From Ficedula albicollis (taxonomy: Eukaryota > Chordata > Aves > Passeriformes > Muscicapidae), in NCBI RefSeq assembly GCF_000247815.1, contig NC_021686.1:10762746-10826745 (forward strand): a stretch of DNA of 64,000 bases. Reading direction: 5' to 3'. Shown piece after piece: positions 15,601 to 43,883 of this stretch (position 1 is the stretch's first letter; the number at the start of each line of letters is the position of its first letter). The notes under the pieces were generated by a model. The model saw only the letters and a list, made by a program, of their open reading frames with translations. It did no database searches and was not told the origin of the DNA. A program made the translations under genes and the position numbers.

Positions 15601-18600
15601 GCTGCTCCATCTTGTGTGTGTGTTACCATCCTGCTAAGCAAACAGCAGGTCTAAGAATAAGGAAGGCAAAAGCTGTAAGAGCATGAAAAAGTTTCTTTGG
15701 CAGCAAGGTCCATGGCTTTGAAAAGCTTTACATGACAAGACTTGAGGCTTTTTATGTTTCTATCCAAACATGCCAAAAAGCACTCGGCATACCTCAGTTA
15801 AAATCCAAGCATGGAAAACAGCAAGATGTGCTGGAAAGCAGGGAAAGTTTCTGAGGCATTCGTTAACCTGAGGTATGTGTTGGTAAAGCAGTGATACAGT
15901 GCTGATGCCTTACTTGAAAGAAAGAATGCTTTTCATTTACTTGCAAAAAAAATTGAGGTGTTGACTGTGCCTCTTGAAAAGTCATCCAGTACCTGCTGGA
16001 ATTTGTCCTGGTAGCAGTTACTGAAGTTAGTAGTGCCAGAAGAGGTGCTTGGTAAGTGTTATTCTTTGCAATAGATTTTGAGCAACTGTTTGTTACAAGA
16101 TTTCCAGTTATTGAAGAAATGCAAAGTGAGTCTGTGTTACACTGAAATAAATTAGGCTCCCTGCAGTGTTCTGAGGTTTCTTCTTTCTATAGAAGTAGTA
16201 GCCTGTAGGCCAAATTTTCCTGTGGAATTTGTGTATTGAAAATTCTTCATTCAGTGTTTCAATATGAATGAAGAAATGTGGATTCTTGAACATTGTGACC
16301 ACAGTGGTCATCAGTGTTTTTATATTTTTATTTATGAACTTCTAAAAATAACTCTAGCAAAATTTATTGGTTTGTATTTTCAGTGTTTTTAAAAGGGGAA
16401 TATTTTCCCTCTTCCTTCATTTTGCTGGAAGTTAATCTCAACATCAGCAGCTTCCTGGGTCACTGAAGGAATTCTCTTGCCAGCTTCCTGCTCTTGGTTC
16501 ACAAGGAAGCTTCAGTTTAATGCTGAGCTGAGCAGTCCAGAGCCAAAGCTGTATATTGAGCACTAAGGCAACGTTCCATGTGGATTGTTTAACTCCAACT
16601 CTTTACTGATACATTTAAGCCCCATGGGATGAAGTAATAGTTTACATAGTTTACAACTTACATATAACTTAATGCCATTAATTTTTTGAATAACAATGTT
16701 CTTGCTTTTGAGCAATCTACTTAGCACTTGATGAAAACCAGAGAGAAATTTTGTACTGTTTATTAAAATACCACAATTGGAAATTTTTGTTCCTGTAAAG
16801 TTGATTTTATACCTTATTTAATTGCAGTAAGATATCAAAGAAGTCAAATACTGATTTTGCTGGAGAAACAAATCTCAGTTTTAAATTGAGATTGAGAATG
16901 TGTTAAATTACATTTTTTCCTCCTTTACAATAGTGCTTAACATTCAAATTACTTCATTGAAATACTGACACTACCTATATGTGAAGGAATGTAAATACCA
17001 GCCACTCTTTGGAGATACAAAACATATGTTTTATGTTTTAAACTGAGAAATCTGCTTCGTTTTAGCTTGGAAGTTGTAGACCTTTCGCTGTTTGACAAAA
17101 ATTCAGTGTTTCTGTTGAACTGTTGCTTGGCTGTATCTACTCAAACTTTGCCAAGATTTTCTCTACCAAGGTTTCTTCTTTCACAGGTTTCACGTGTTCT
17201 GCAGCAGCAGGTCAGGCTCCTTTCTGCTTTCTGCATAACAAGCAGCTCTTCTAAGGCAAGGCAATATTTATATATTGAGCTGGAGATAGTGCCTTAGAAA
17301 GTACAGAAGTTGTGTGTTGTGTTCCTGACATTTCAGAAGTGTATTGCAACGTGGACAGGACCCCAAGGTTGGGTCTGGTTTAATTGGTGTGAGTGCTTGT
17401 GCATTCTGCTAATTGTAGTGCTCAGTTAAGCACCTGCAAATGTGTTGCTTCTGGTTTTGGTCTCTTGTTCTGCACTTTCTTCTCCGTTATAAAGCAGCAG
17501 AGAGCAGTTGTGCAGGTTTTCCTCACGGAATTAGGAAATGAATGGCTTGTAAAAACTCGGAGTTCATTAATTGGATGGTGTTTTGTGGGGAAAAAAAAGG
17601 CTGCAGTTACTACAGAAACATACCTGTAACCTGAATCTCACAAACTGCTTATAAAACATGCAGTTGTAGTAGTGGTCTGGGTAGCCCCAGAGAGAATATC
17701 TGGGAAGAAGGAGAATCTAAATTTCTGTGTTTTATAGTGAACATAATATTTATTGGAAAGGCCTTTTATGCACTGAATTAGTAAGCAAATGATCAGCTGC
17801 ACAGGAGAGTCCTTCTGGCCTTCTTTTTGGTAATGATAATAAGGCATTCAAGGCTTTATACCTTGAACTTATGAAAGTGAAGATCAGAGACACCTTAAAT
17901 GAAACACACCTCCCTGAAATGCTGACTGAGCACAGTCTGTTCTCCACTACAGGAGCGTCAGCTATTTCATACCTAATTTATGCCTCAGTGATATCTAAAC
18001 CATTTAGGGTTTATTTTCTATATTTGATTTTTTTCTTTACTGTTGTTCACCTCACATTTTCCAGAGAAACAAATTCATATATCTGAACATTTGGATAGGA
18101 TTTCTAGAAAGGACCTTTTGTTACTGGGACTGGGATTAGGGCTGGGTTTGAGCTCGATCCCCAGCTCTGCCTGAAACCTGTTGTGAGCAATGTTGGGATG
18201 AGAACAGAGTCCTGTTAGGTGCTGACATTTTTAGGGATTTGAAAAAGATGCTTTGAAACCTCTGTGGTGTTAAAAGTGCAAAATATTTTTGGCGATCTTA
18301 GTAAAATTCAGTTTGGAATCTGAGTTATGAGTGCATGTGGGTGGAGGAACATGTTTTTCATGCTTTAGGAATTTTTTTCCAGATGCTTTTGTGGTGCTTG
18401 AGTAACTATGAAAGTGAAGTATTGAGATTTCAGCATGGATTTATTCCTTAGTTTTAATGCAATTTAAGAGAATTGAGCCACATAGTTTCCTGGTGTGTTT
18501 TTAGCTTTATTTTGATGATGATGTCGCACAGCTCACGTTGTGTCTGATTCAAAGTGTGAGCACAAGAATGTGCAAGGTGTGCAGTTAAGTCTGTCAGTGT

Positions 18601-21600
18601 AGACACCACTTGCTTAGAAATATGAATTATTCAATGCAAGTGCATGTGGTTAGAGATGCAAAAGATTGGATAAGGAAAGAATTCCAGAGTTGTGTTGATT
18701 CCAGCAACTGTAACTTGCACAGTGAAGTGTGGAGTAAATGAAAAGTCAATTTTGTATTTCCAACAGGAATTTTTTCATTGCAATTGTTTTGTTTAGCTCT
18801 CAGCTAAGAGGTTGTATTTGCCCTGAGAACAGCTTATTATTCTTTGTGGCTTTAACAGCAATTTTGAGGGTTTTAACATATATTCCTGTATCTCACTAGA
18901 GCATACAGAAGCTGGTGCTGTAGCTGAAGCCTGAGTGTATCCTTTGTTTTCAGAGAATTGGGAGATGTTTTGAGGATGCTTTAGCAAAGCAAAAACTTGA
19001 CTGAATTTGAGAAATCTCTTCTTACAAAATTATTGTCCCACTTGGCTGTGGTCCTGGCAGAATTATTGGTGGGGGTGGATGACTGAGTTTTAGGAACCAT
19101 ACAGTATAAATTACATTATGTTCTGTTAACGTATTTCCTGGTAAAGCTGTGCAAATGATGGGGTGTTCTTGGGAATAGCTGTAAAATGGTGATAGTAATA
19201 ACTGTCTTAGCTCTTAAATTCCAGTTCTCACAGAAACTGGTTGTGCTTTGGACATGTTTGGAGACAGTCAGCAAAGAGAAAGTGGAGCTTCAAGGGCATC
19301 TTGGTGACAGAGGAGGTGTCACCAGTTAGGGTCTCACTCTTGCCCCAGCATCTCTGGCTCTATTTCCTACATCTGAGCAACCGCTGCAAGGCCGAGAAGA
19401 ACTATTAGCTGAAGGTGGTGAAACAGCAGTCTACAAAGGGTTTGCCCTGAAAAATAAACTTCAGAAGAAAAAGCACCCATGGAAGTACAATTTTGAGTGG
19501 GACAGATAAACCTCATGGGCAGCTCTGCTTTCAGAGCTGAGGGCATGTCTGTGAGACTCAAGCATTTGGGGGTACTTGGGGTTTACGTCTGTCTAGGAAA
19601 TTGGGAACTGTGTGGAGAGTACGACAGGGCTCTTGGCCTGGCTTGGAGGGAGGCATTGCAAAGTAGTAAGAAAACTGAGAAATAGCTGGGATTTAATGAA
19701 AGATTTAATCTGAGAGGTAACCTTTATCTCAGGTATTTATTAGGAGTGAGCAGAGGAGGCAGAAGAGAAAGAAAAATTGGGATGAGGAATAATTGATAAG
19801 CTTATTCCCACCTCTGATTTGTGTGCCTTTCTCAGATTCTGTACATCAGCATTAATTCAGCTTACTATTGATCTCCCTTTTTTTATCCCTGCAAAGTTCT
19901 TCAGCTGATTCCATAACCCTTCAGTGTTTCTCCAAGTTTTACATCTCAGTCAGTTAATTTTTAAACTTGCTTTACTGGTTTTGTGCTACACACAGTCTCA
20001 GTTAAAAAGGAATTTAATGAGTCTTGTTCTTCCAATAGCCCTGTGCTGGGTTTTTCAATGACTTATACTGTTGAGGGCTAAGTCAGCCCTTGCTGATTGT
20101 ATGTGAAAACTTACTGTTGGAGAATTTTTCATTTTGAGTAATTCTTAGGAACGGAGATGAAGCTCTTGTGTTTTGTCAACTTGGTTTTGTTTGCAGTAGG
20201 AGAACTGCCTCTCATTCGTGACTGGTTTCTGCTTAGGTAGGATGGAATTTTGATTCCTGGCTAAGTAGATACTTTAATGACATGTTAATGGACTAATAAA
20301 AATGTTTTTTTCTGGGTGTGTGGTTTTTTGAAGATCTCTTCAAAGTTGTCTACTGTTTGCAACTGGCTACACAAAGCCAAGTTCCAACCCACGAGGAGAT
20401 CATGCCTTGAAAAGAAGCTTTGATTTTTACTGCAGCCTACACATAAGGGCCACAAAAAGGGTTCGTGTATCAACTCTAGTGACTCTGAGAATTGAGGGTT
20501 TTGTAATGAAGCCTTGCTTTAATCTGGTAGTCAAGGTCTGGTTAAGCATGAGTTCAGGCAGAGCCTTCCAGTGTCAGGGCATGAATGCAGGGCCTGGAGT
20601 CGGAGGGGTCTCGGGGGCTTTTGGTTGGTTTGTGTCTCAGATTGCAAATCTCATTGGCACCACAATGCTGAGATCGTTAGTGAAGGCCACTCAGGATGCA
20701 TGTCAGGATGAAATTAGTTCCATACAGCTAATTGGCTTATTTGGCAAATGTAAGGGAAGGCTGTGGGTTTGTTTATCTCTGTGCTCGCAGGCCCTGCAGC
20801 GATTCAGGTTCGGTTACTGAGAAGTTAAAACAGTCTGGATTTATGCATTTCAGTCTCGAGCAGACGAAGAGAAAGACCAAAAGTATTCCTAAAGCAAACA
20901 AAAAAATGATTAGAATAGAAACCTTGGCCTTTGTGGTGACAATTTAAAGTGCAATTTGTGAATAAAGTGGTGTATTTCAGTTCAGTCATGTGGCTAAGCG
21001 TAGAGAAACTGCACTTTTATACACTTCAGACATCTTTCCTTTCCCATAAAACCATTTTTTGTACCCCACCACATATAAATGATTGTCATCCTTAAAAAAA
21101 ACAGACATGTAAAACCTTCATGGGTTGTCTGGTAGTAGAAATAAAACCAGACCTTATCTGCAGTGAAGTCTCATTTAAGGTTATGTGCAGAGAATACAAC
21201 TGTAAGCAGACATTCCTCAGGGTGGTTCAGAAGGGGTGGCTTGTGGTATTTCGAGTGTTTTCCAAAATCCACGGAACTGTTTGGACGAGACATGATTTCA
21301 CATAAGAGATTCAGCAAAGATTTTAATTGTGGTCCATGAACTTTGGGGTGTTGGAGCAGCATGTGATGAATAGCCGATGTTTGCTTTTTTCTCCTTTTTG
21401 GGGGGAGGCTTTTTTCCACTTCTTGCACATTATTTTTGCCGTGCTGCCTTCCCAATACTGTTTTTCAGAATGGTGGGATTTCTGCTGTGGAAACCAGGCT
21501 GTGAGCTGGCACACACAGGGGACTGTCCTGCTGGGGCACCTCCAACACAGGCTACCAAGTTCACAAGTCAAAACCTATGCAGACTTTGAAGCATTAGCAG

Positions 21601-22365
21601 AGATGTTTCCATTACTTGGATGCCTCAAATTTGACCTGCTTTGCAGCCTTTTTCATTTTCCAATTGTGTGCAGTAACTTTAGTTTCATTTTATGTCAAGA
21701 TCTTTATTACTTTCTATTCCAAAGCCTCATTGTTCTTCTTTGCTTCTATCTTAGAACAAACCAACCAGCCTGTGGTGCTTGTAATGATTATGCTGGATAT
21801 CTCTGTGATTAAAGATGGTCTGTACAGAAGGAAATATTAAGTGAAGTCCTTTCTGCGCCATCAGCCTACTGGCCTGTGTTTATCTTCTGTCACCAAGTAA
21901 AACGAATGTATCCTGGAATCTGGCTGTCTGTTTGTACAAGCATAAATAATTAACCTGAAATATCCAAGGAAGGCCAGAGATGGCTGAAAGGGGTGTTTGC
22001 CAGCATGGTTCACTGTGACCTCCCCCCACTCACCTTTCCTAAGGAAGATGTGGACATACTGCTGGTTTGTCCTGTCTCCAAAATTGACTTGGACACTAAA
22101 TTGAAGGCCGTGGTTAGCTCAGATCATATGCACATGTAAAAGTCCTTAATTTGAGCATGGAGGCTCCTACCTTTAACTTGGAAAGTGTGAATGAATGCAG
22201 TCCCAGGTGCACATTTGCCTACTGTTTTACATTGGTACAGGCTGGGCCTATGGAATATTTTCATCACTTGCCTTATTTACTTTACCCCCCAGGAAACTGT
22301 GTCCTTTGTACACTGTGCAGCTGGAAACTCTTGTAGCATCTTAGCAGTGTGCAATGGGATGGGGT

Positions 22366-22430
22366 GTGTTGGGAATTGGACTCTGTGATCCCTATGGGTC
22401 CCTTCCAGACTGAAACATTCTGTGGTATAT
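22366..22430 (+). mobile_element. CR1-type LINE 3'-end fragment
   Basis: The segment resembles the 3' tail of avian CR1 elements: a GGACT...TGATC...GGTCCCTTCCAGACTG block followed by a CATTCTGTGG-like end. Only the last few dozen bases are recognisable and the copy is diverged. It lies in SMURF1 intron 1 in the same orientation as the gene. Confidence 0.6.
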
Positions 22431-25400
22431 GGGAATAAACCTGGTGCTGATGCAGAGTCAGGCTCTGTTTACTTGAGAATGTTTGAAATGGTTCCTCTCC
22501 CAGCCTGTTTTTCTGTGCCTCCCTGCAAGTGCTGCCCTTGCTGCAGGATGGTGTCTCAGGGTGAATTAGCAGCATTCTGATGCAATTCTCAGCTGGGTTG
22601 TTCAGACACTGGTGCCACTCTGTGCTCTCCTCACTGTACCAGTCCTGCTCCTGCGGCACCTCCTGAACCACAGCAGATGATTCATTTCTGTTTGGAGGCA
22701 GGGTGGACAACCAGGGCCTGGCAGAGGAACCTCTCAGCTCACTCAAGTTACATCCCCAGGGTGAATGCTGACTTTGTCTAAGGCTCGTCCTTTCTTCACC
22801 CCTGCCAAATATGCTTTCACACTAGCACTTCACCCAGCTGGCTAATTTGGCCTTTGAAATTATCTCAATAATGTCAGGTACTTAAAAAAACATTCCCATC
22901 CCTTTATAAATATTATAATCTAGATGTAAGGACATTGTTTCGGTGTTGTTTGGGATCTGTTGTATTAAAAAAAGAAGTTCTTCAGAGCTGTGCAACAATC
23001 GGGAACAGAGCATAAACAAATCCTGTGTCAGGCTGAAACAAGTTGGTTGACTTTGAGGAGGCAGAATGTAAATACCCAACTCAGGAGAATTAGTACCTTT
23101 TGTAATGTTGCAACAAATGCAGGGAGATCACTCCTGCTGACAAGCCCAGAACCTTTCTTGTTTAAAAGAAAGAAAAACTAAAAGAAAAATCACTTTGGAA
23201 AATGGGCAGAGAGGGGATAAGGGCAAGGCCTGGGCAAAGAGCTTAGGGTCTGTCTCATTCTCCTAAACCCTCTCTGAACCAGGGATAAAATTAATATCTT
23301 TTTGAGCTTTTGTAGCTAAACCTACCCAAGTCCCTGAATTTGGGGCTTGAAGTAGCAGCCATCAGGTCCTCTCCTGTTGGAGAGGATGTGTTTAAGGAGG
23401 AAATGTGGCACAGTCCCAGCTTTGCACAGCAGGGAGGGGCTGTCTGCTCTGCTGCTGGCATGGATTCACATCCAAGTCTCCCGTTGCTGACCTTTGCCAC
23501 CTGTTTTTTTACTGGAATTTAGAAATCTGTGGCTTTTAAGTGATACAGCTCTTGCAAATATTTTTTTGCTCTAGTGGTTTTAACATGCAAATAGTGGAGC
23601 AGAGCCAATGGTCCATCTCAGGCAGCCTCATTCTGGAGATTGCTCCATAAAGGTTTATTTCAGCTATTAGCTTTTGTGCCAATATTTTTCTTACAAGAAA
23701 GAGTAATAATTTTTGCAACCGAAAATTGAGGGTTTCACAGGCTGTGAGTGGAAAATTGGCAGCTGTGCTCATCTACTGTAGACTGAAAGGCTGGGGCAAA
23801 GGGAAAAGAATTAGATGAAAAATATAATGCTTCAATAATAGCTTTAGAAATTTAAGCTGCTGTTTCGAAAGCACACCTGAAATATAGAATAAAGTTAATA
23901 ATTATATGGACAGACCATATGCAAAAAGTTACAGATGTCATCCTTCTTTAGCTCAGTAAATTATTCTTAAAACTGGGGATGGCAAAGTAGAGTTATTTGA
24001 TTTTAAAAATCTCACAGGAACTTCAGAATTCCTTTGGGCTGGTACTAGCATGCTCAAGTTCTGATTTTACTTGTACTTAATCTCTCTTTCTTGAGTAGTT
24101 TTTCCTCTGAAACACTCACAACAGGAAAAGGAAATTAAAGGTTGCTCTGTCGTGCTTCCACAGAGCACAGGATGGTGATCCTGTGTTGTTTCAGATTGAA
24201 TTGCCATAGTCCTGCACACTTCTCTTTTTGGTCAGTTGTTTAAAAAAATACAAGAGAAGTTTTCTCTGATTATACAGTTTGCCAGTGTAAGAAAGAAATA
24301 ATTTTTAATCCATTCTAAAAATACTTTCCTGGTGTGGCTGCTTTAATTATTACTAAGAGGGAGGATTTGTGGATTTTTTTCCATGGGTTGTGGGTTAAAT
24401 AGTGAATTTCTTTGGTCTGTTTGCTTGACACATGAGGCGAGGCAGTTTTTTCTCTGCTGCCTGTGTTACATAGGGAATGTTTCTCTGGAGCTGAGAGGTG
24501 TAATTTTAGTAGAAGTGTATAAAAATAAATAAATAAAGTATTTGTTCCTTTTCACCTTCCCTTTCCCCAGTATAGAATTACAGTGAGACTGAGGAAGGGG
24601 AGATGGAGATGAGAAGGGGAAATGGTCCATACCTGGGGAATTGGCCATTGATTATCATCTGAGCCTTCATTCTCATGCTGAATTTTTTCCCACTGGGGAA
24701 AGAGACTCAACAGTAATTAGGTCTTTTATAGTTACCTTCCTTTCTTGGATCTTAGTTTGAGATAAGTTAGAGTTCTATTATTTTCCTCTTTGGCTCAGGA
24801 GTTGTTTTTCCTGGCCTGTTGGAAGAGTTTAATGGATACTAAACAACTTGGATTGCTGAGATCCTACGGAGCAGTCCTTATGGAAAAGCAAAATTAGACT
24901 TGTAGCTGGTAATAGACCTGGTAGAAATGGAGATTGATGTGAGTTTCCTGATCTAATTTTTTCTTAAACTGCTGTGCTGTTGAGTAGAATTGGAGAGAGG
25001 GAAACGATGTCTCATTTGTGGCCCTTTCAAAAGAAAACATCTTGATGCAGATTTTTTTTTTCAGTATTTTTATATTTCTCTTGAGTGAGGCCCTGTCATA
25101 CTTATCCCCAAACCTTTGTGTATTTGCAGATTGCTTCTGCTGTTGCAGAATTCCTGCCATGCTTTGTCTCACCATGTCTCCACACTTTGTGTGCAAGGAG
25201 CAGGAGGTTGCACTGCATTTGATGGGACTTAGTGAAGAGTTCTCTTCCAGGAATCCCAGAACTGTTCTTTGTTCAGAAAAAAAACAATTTAGCACTTGTT
25301 CTAAAATGGATGGATTCTGAAATAACAACAAAAAGCTGTTTTAGCATTTGTGTAAACATGAAGTAAAGAAAATTGGGAGGTTTTAATGTAAAGGGATGTT

Positions 25401-25617
25401 CGTTAAATCTATGTGTTGTAACAAGAATTAAAACAGCAAATATAAAGCCAAATTTATCTGTAAATATTCCAATTCCAGATAAAGAAAACAATGCTCACAT
25501 TAAATATTTAGGGTACTTTAATGAATTATGATCAGGTATTATTTTTGCTGATATGATTACCAGAAAGCTTCTTTTTTATGGTTTTAAAATTCCTTTATCT
25601 GCTTTTTTGTTTTGCAG

Positions 25618-40691
<15,074 letters not shown>

Positions 40692-42069
40692 AAAAGCAAC
40701 CAAAGGAAACAGATACTAGCTCATGGACCACCAAATCAAAAGCTAGAAGAAGCTTGCTGTGAACTTCCTGCTAAGCTGTCTGAAACATCTGAACTCTGAC
40801 AACTTAGAGATGGGGCTGTTTCCCTTCCAATGCTGGTGGATTAGGGGGGGAGGGTCGGGGTCGGGGCTTTTCTTGGTGGTTCCCAACTCTATTTTCTCCT
40901 CTTTGTTACAATAACCCCTTCCCTCTGTTTCCATCCCCCCTGACATGAAATGCAGCCAAGTTCAGCATTTGGCTTTGGTTACACAGGATATTCTGCTAGA
41001 TTTGTAACACATATTGTGATAGGGTCAGCGACCTGTGGAGCGTTTTTAATAGGAGAGTCAAAGTGTATTTGAGAATGAGCTTATTTGCTGAGGACTTGAA
41101 ACTAGTAGGTGCATCTAGTTAGTCTGTCTTAAATCAAGCTTGAGCCTTTGTAGAGTCCAGCAGGTGCAGAGAGTCTGACTGGCACCAGAATTTGCATTGC
41201 ACATTTTAAACATCTGTTTAAGTAAACTTCTAGCAGAAAATACCTCCATATGAACACTTAACTGAAAGGTAAAAAAATCCAAGTTCTGCCTTAGCAGGAA
41301 GCTCCCAGTGGAAGCTGTGGCTCACCTTGAGAAAAGTGAAGGAATCTGGGACAGCTTAAACAGTATTGTATGATTTCTTTTTGGTTGTCCTGGCTGAAAT
41401 CTAATTGTTTTGCACGTGAAAACAATTCTTTCCTCCTGCAGAATTGCTTTCCATAGTTTGTTCAGATGTAAGTACCTTCCAGAGAAGCCTTGTAAGGAGG
41501 AGACAGAGGAAGAAAGTCCATTCAATCCCAAAACTGTGATTTCTGTGCCACTGTTCTACCCAAGGTGTGCTTGTGTGACTTTAAATTCTAAAACTCACAT
41601 GGAAGTCACTAAAAGTCAAGTTAACAGTGCAAACTCCTGCTTCAAATTTTTTGGCCTTGGGAAAGGTTTATTTGGAGATTGAGGTGAAAGGGAACTATAG
41701 TGAATACATTCTAGATGTTATGGAAAGCTATTGGAAGAATTTATGACTTCAATTCTGTAGGGATGAAAATTTCTCCAGAGAGCCATATAAGGCTATTTTT
41801 TCCAATATCTGAAACTAATATTAAAAGGTTTGTTCTCTAACACAGGAGAAACAAAAGCAAATCCAATACCTGAATGTCTTAGTTTGAAACACAGGTGTCT
41901 GCTGAGGAAGGCAGGAGCCTCTCTTGTAAAGGAAAATGTAAACCCCTTCCCTCCAAATTACTGTAATTTTGAAATTAAGGGGCTTTCAGGCAAAAGTAGG
42001 AAAAATAGGAATAACAGTTCTTTACTAGTATATATAACAAGGCAATAATGCAGAAACACTGGCTTAAAC

Positions 42070-42548
42070 TGACAGAATCAGGATAGGAGCTGACACCCTG
42101 TTGGCCAGGGGGGTGGTGGCAGTCCGAGTGAGTGGGGGCTGCAGTCTGGAGTGATAGATGTGCTTCTCTCGAGGCAGTGATCCTGTAGAAGGGTCTGGTC
42201 TTCTTCTGAAGGTGGTTCTGTAGCTCTTGTCCTCTGGGAATGCAGTAGGTGAGGGCTACTGTGGTGTTCCAAAACTCAAATTATATCCAGGTAGGAAATG
42301 CTTGGCTCCTGCTGGGCAGAGCATCTCGCAGTGGGATGATGGAATTTTATGAGTCATGCAGTGAGGCTTGATGGCCCATTAACAAAAGAGTATCTCCCTG
42401 GAGGGAGTTATCAAGGGTGTGTCACATAGACAAGGAGGAGAGATAAGAGGAAGGCAGGAGAAGAGATAAGAACACTGCCCCACTTGGTTTAAACAGATGG
42501 TGATAGAATACATGCTTTTGGTTACCTCTTACATTGTAACCTAAGACA
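42070..42548 (-). repeat. 3' LTR of the ERV
   Basis: A direct repeat of 44,540-44,991, alignable from about the ATAGGAGCTGACACCCTG block to the TACATTGTAACCTAA block. It is longer than its partner partly because of an internal imperfect duplication of a GAGATAAGA-containing segment near 42,440-42,465. Possible ends are TG at 42,070 and CA at 42,548 (+ strand); the left end is uncertain by about 10 bp. Confidence 0.85.
42344..42356 (-). promoter_or_regulatory. AP-1 site and TATA-like box in 3' LTR
   Basis: On the - strand TGACTCA is directly joined to CATAAAAT. TGACTCA is the AP-1/TRE consensus and CATAAAAT is a plausible TATA variant. The same arrangement is kept in the other LTR. Activity is inferred only. 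Confidence 0.45.
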
Positions 42549-42776
42549 TTATCTACCCGTTATTCTGTTATCATCTGCATCATACCAAAATCCATACCCT
42601 CTTTAAACTCTGATTTTATATATATACACAATGAAACCTTACACACAGTTCTCACTTATGATTAGGTCTCCTTGTACACAATGGGTTTCCCATTTTTCTG
42701 CATTACCCACCAAGTGTAACCAGGTCCTTGAGCAAAAACAGTCCCACAGATGGCTTTGCTTTTGCCTGAGGTGGGA

Positions 42777-43520
42777 CTAATCCAAACAGTCTTTCCTAAA
42801 ATAACCTTTCATGTGTACCACAGGGAGTTTATCTCCATCCACTGTGTACAATGGTTTGGACTGGGCAGGACCAGCTCCATTAATGGACCCTGGATGGACT
42901 ATCCAGGTGACCTTTGCTAAATTCACTTCCCAATTTTTGAAGGTCCCCCTGCCAAGTGCCTTCAGGGTGATTTTGAGTTCTCTGTTGCACTGTTCAACTT
43001 TGCCAGCAGCTGGTGCATGATAAAGGATATGATATATCCATTCAATGCCATGTTCTCTGGCCCAGGTGTTAGTAAGGTTATTCTTGAAATGAGTCCCGTT
43101 GTCTGACTCCATTCTCTGAAGGGTGCCATGTCTCCACAGGACTTGCTTTTCCAGCCCAAGATGGTGTTGTGGGCCGTGGCATGAGGCACAGGGTAGGTCT
43201 TCAACCATCCAGTGGTGGCTTCCACCATGGTCAGCACATAGTGCTTGCCTTGGTGGGTTTGGGGAAGGGTGATGTAGTCAATTTGCCAGGTTTCCCCATA
43301 CCTGTACTTAGACCATCATCCACCATACCACAGAGGCTTCACCCACTTCGCCTGTCTGATTGCAGTGCAGGTCTCACAGCTGTGGATGGCCCGTGAGATA
43401 CTGCCTATGGTCAAGGTCACCTCTCAGTCACGAGCCCAATGGTACATTGCATCTTGTTCCTGATGACCAGAGGCATCATGGGCCCAGTAAAATGTTCTGT
43501 TTATTTATGTACACACCTTT
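42777..43520 (-). pseudogene. Retroviral pol remnant: integrase, frameshifted and with stop
   Basis: Integrase joins viral DNA to the host chromosome. In order on the - strand: an HHCC zinc-binding region (HDASGHQ and CETC), the first catalytic Asp in WQIDYI near 43,278, the second in SDNGTHF near 43,102, and the catalytic Glu in GKVEQ near 42,994. Exactly 35 residues lie between the second Asp and the Glu, the D,D-35-E signature. It is broken: an in-frame TGA at 43,424-43,426 lies inside the zinc-binding region, and the frame shifts near 43,155 between the first and second Asp. The C-terminal part stays open to the stop at 42,777. Nothing upstream in pol is present, because the ZMAT2 segment takes its place. 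Confidence 0.85.
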
Positions 43521-43599
43521 TTTTCAATTGACCAGTCATGGGGAAAAATTTCTCCCCTACCCTAAAGATACTGAAATTACGGCATAAAGCACAAAGAAA

Positions 43600-43883
43600 A
43601 GGAACCAGGCCACCTGTGCAGAAAGACTGTACTTTATTGACAAAAGAAAATGTCCCCAACAGAGCACTTCCCTACACACACACAGCCACAGAGCGGCTGA
43701 GCAGCCAGATCCGGTACACAGAAGGAGAAGGGAAACTAATGAGGGGCAGAGCTTGATCTGCAGCACAGATAGAGCATAGAATAGCTTTTCAGCTCTTCCA
43801 GCCAACTTCTACTGGGAAGTCCTCTATAAAGTCTTTGAATAGTTATCTGGAGTTCTCTGTAGAGAAAGAGAATGCGGAGCTGC
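43600..43883 (-). other. ZMAT2: ZMAT2-derived 3' UTR and junction to pol remnant
   Basis: Non-coding sequence follows the retrocopy stop and contains AATAAA on the - strand at 43,638-43,633. No poly(A) tract follows it. The sequence runs on and becomes recognisably retroviral by about 43,500. The join lies somewhere between about 43,615 and 43,520 and cannot be placed exactly without the parental mRNA. Confidence 0.6.
43633..43638 (-). terminator. Polyadenylation signal of the captured ZMAT2 UTR
   Basis: AATAAA on the - strand about 245 bases after the ZMAT2 stop. It probably is the signal of the parental mRNA. If still used it would end an LTR-driven ZMAT2 transcript before the pol remnant. 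Confidence 0.55.

Larger units (their letters stand above)
1..25617 (+). other. SMURF1: SMURF1 intron 1 (5' end and exon 1 outside window)
   Basis: No coding exon could be supported in this stretch. The open frames are short, lack recognisable domains and are scattered over both strands, as expected by chance. The first recognisable coding exon starts at 25,618 and begins in the middle of a Val codon (phase 1) at the residue where exon 2 of SMURF1 is expected. The first few hundred bases are GC-richer with scattered CpG, which suggests, but does not show, that exon 1 and its CpG island lie just upstream. The rest is AT-rich intronic sequence with a T homopolymer near 780-797, a minisatellite (180-610) and a CR1 tail near 22,366. 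Conserved enhancers may exist but cannot be recognised without alignment. Confidence 0.75.

Noticed and set aside
20407..20820. 137-codon open frame in SMURF1 intron 1
   Set aside because: No domain, no splice or promoter context; chance length in 25 kb of intron.
21327..21812. 161-codon open frame in SMURF1 intron 1
   Set aside because: No recognisable family, biased hydrophobic composition from T-rich DNA, and a competing frame on the other strand.
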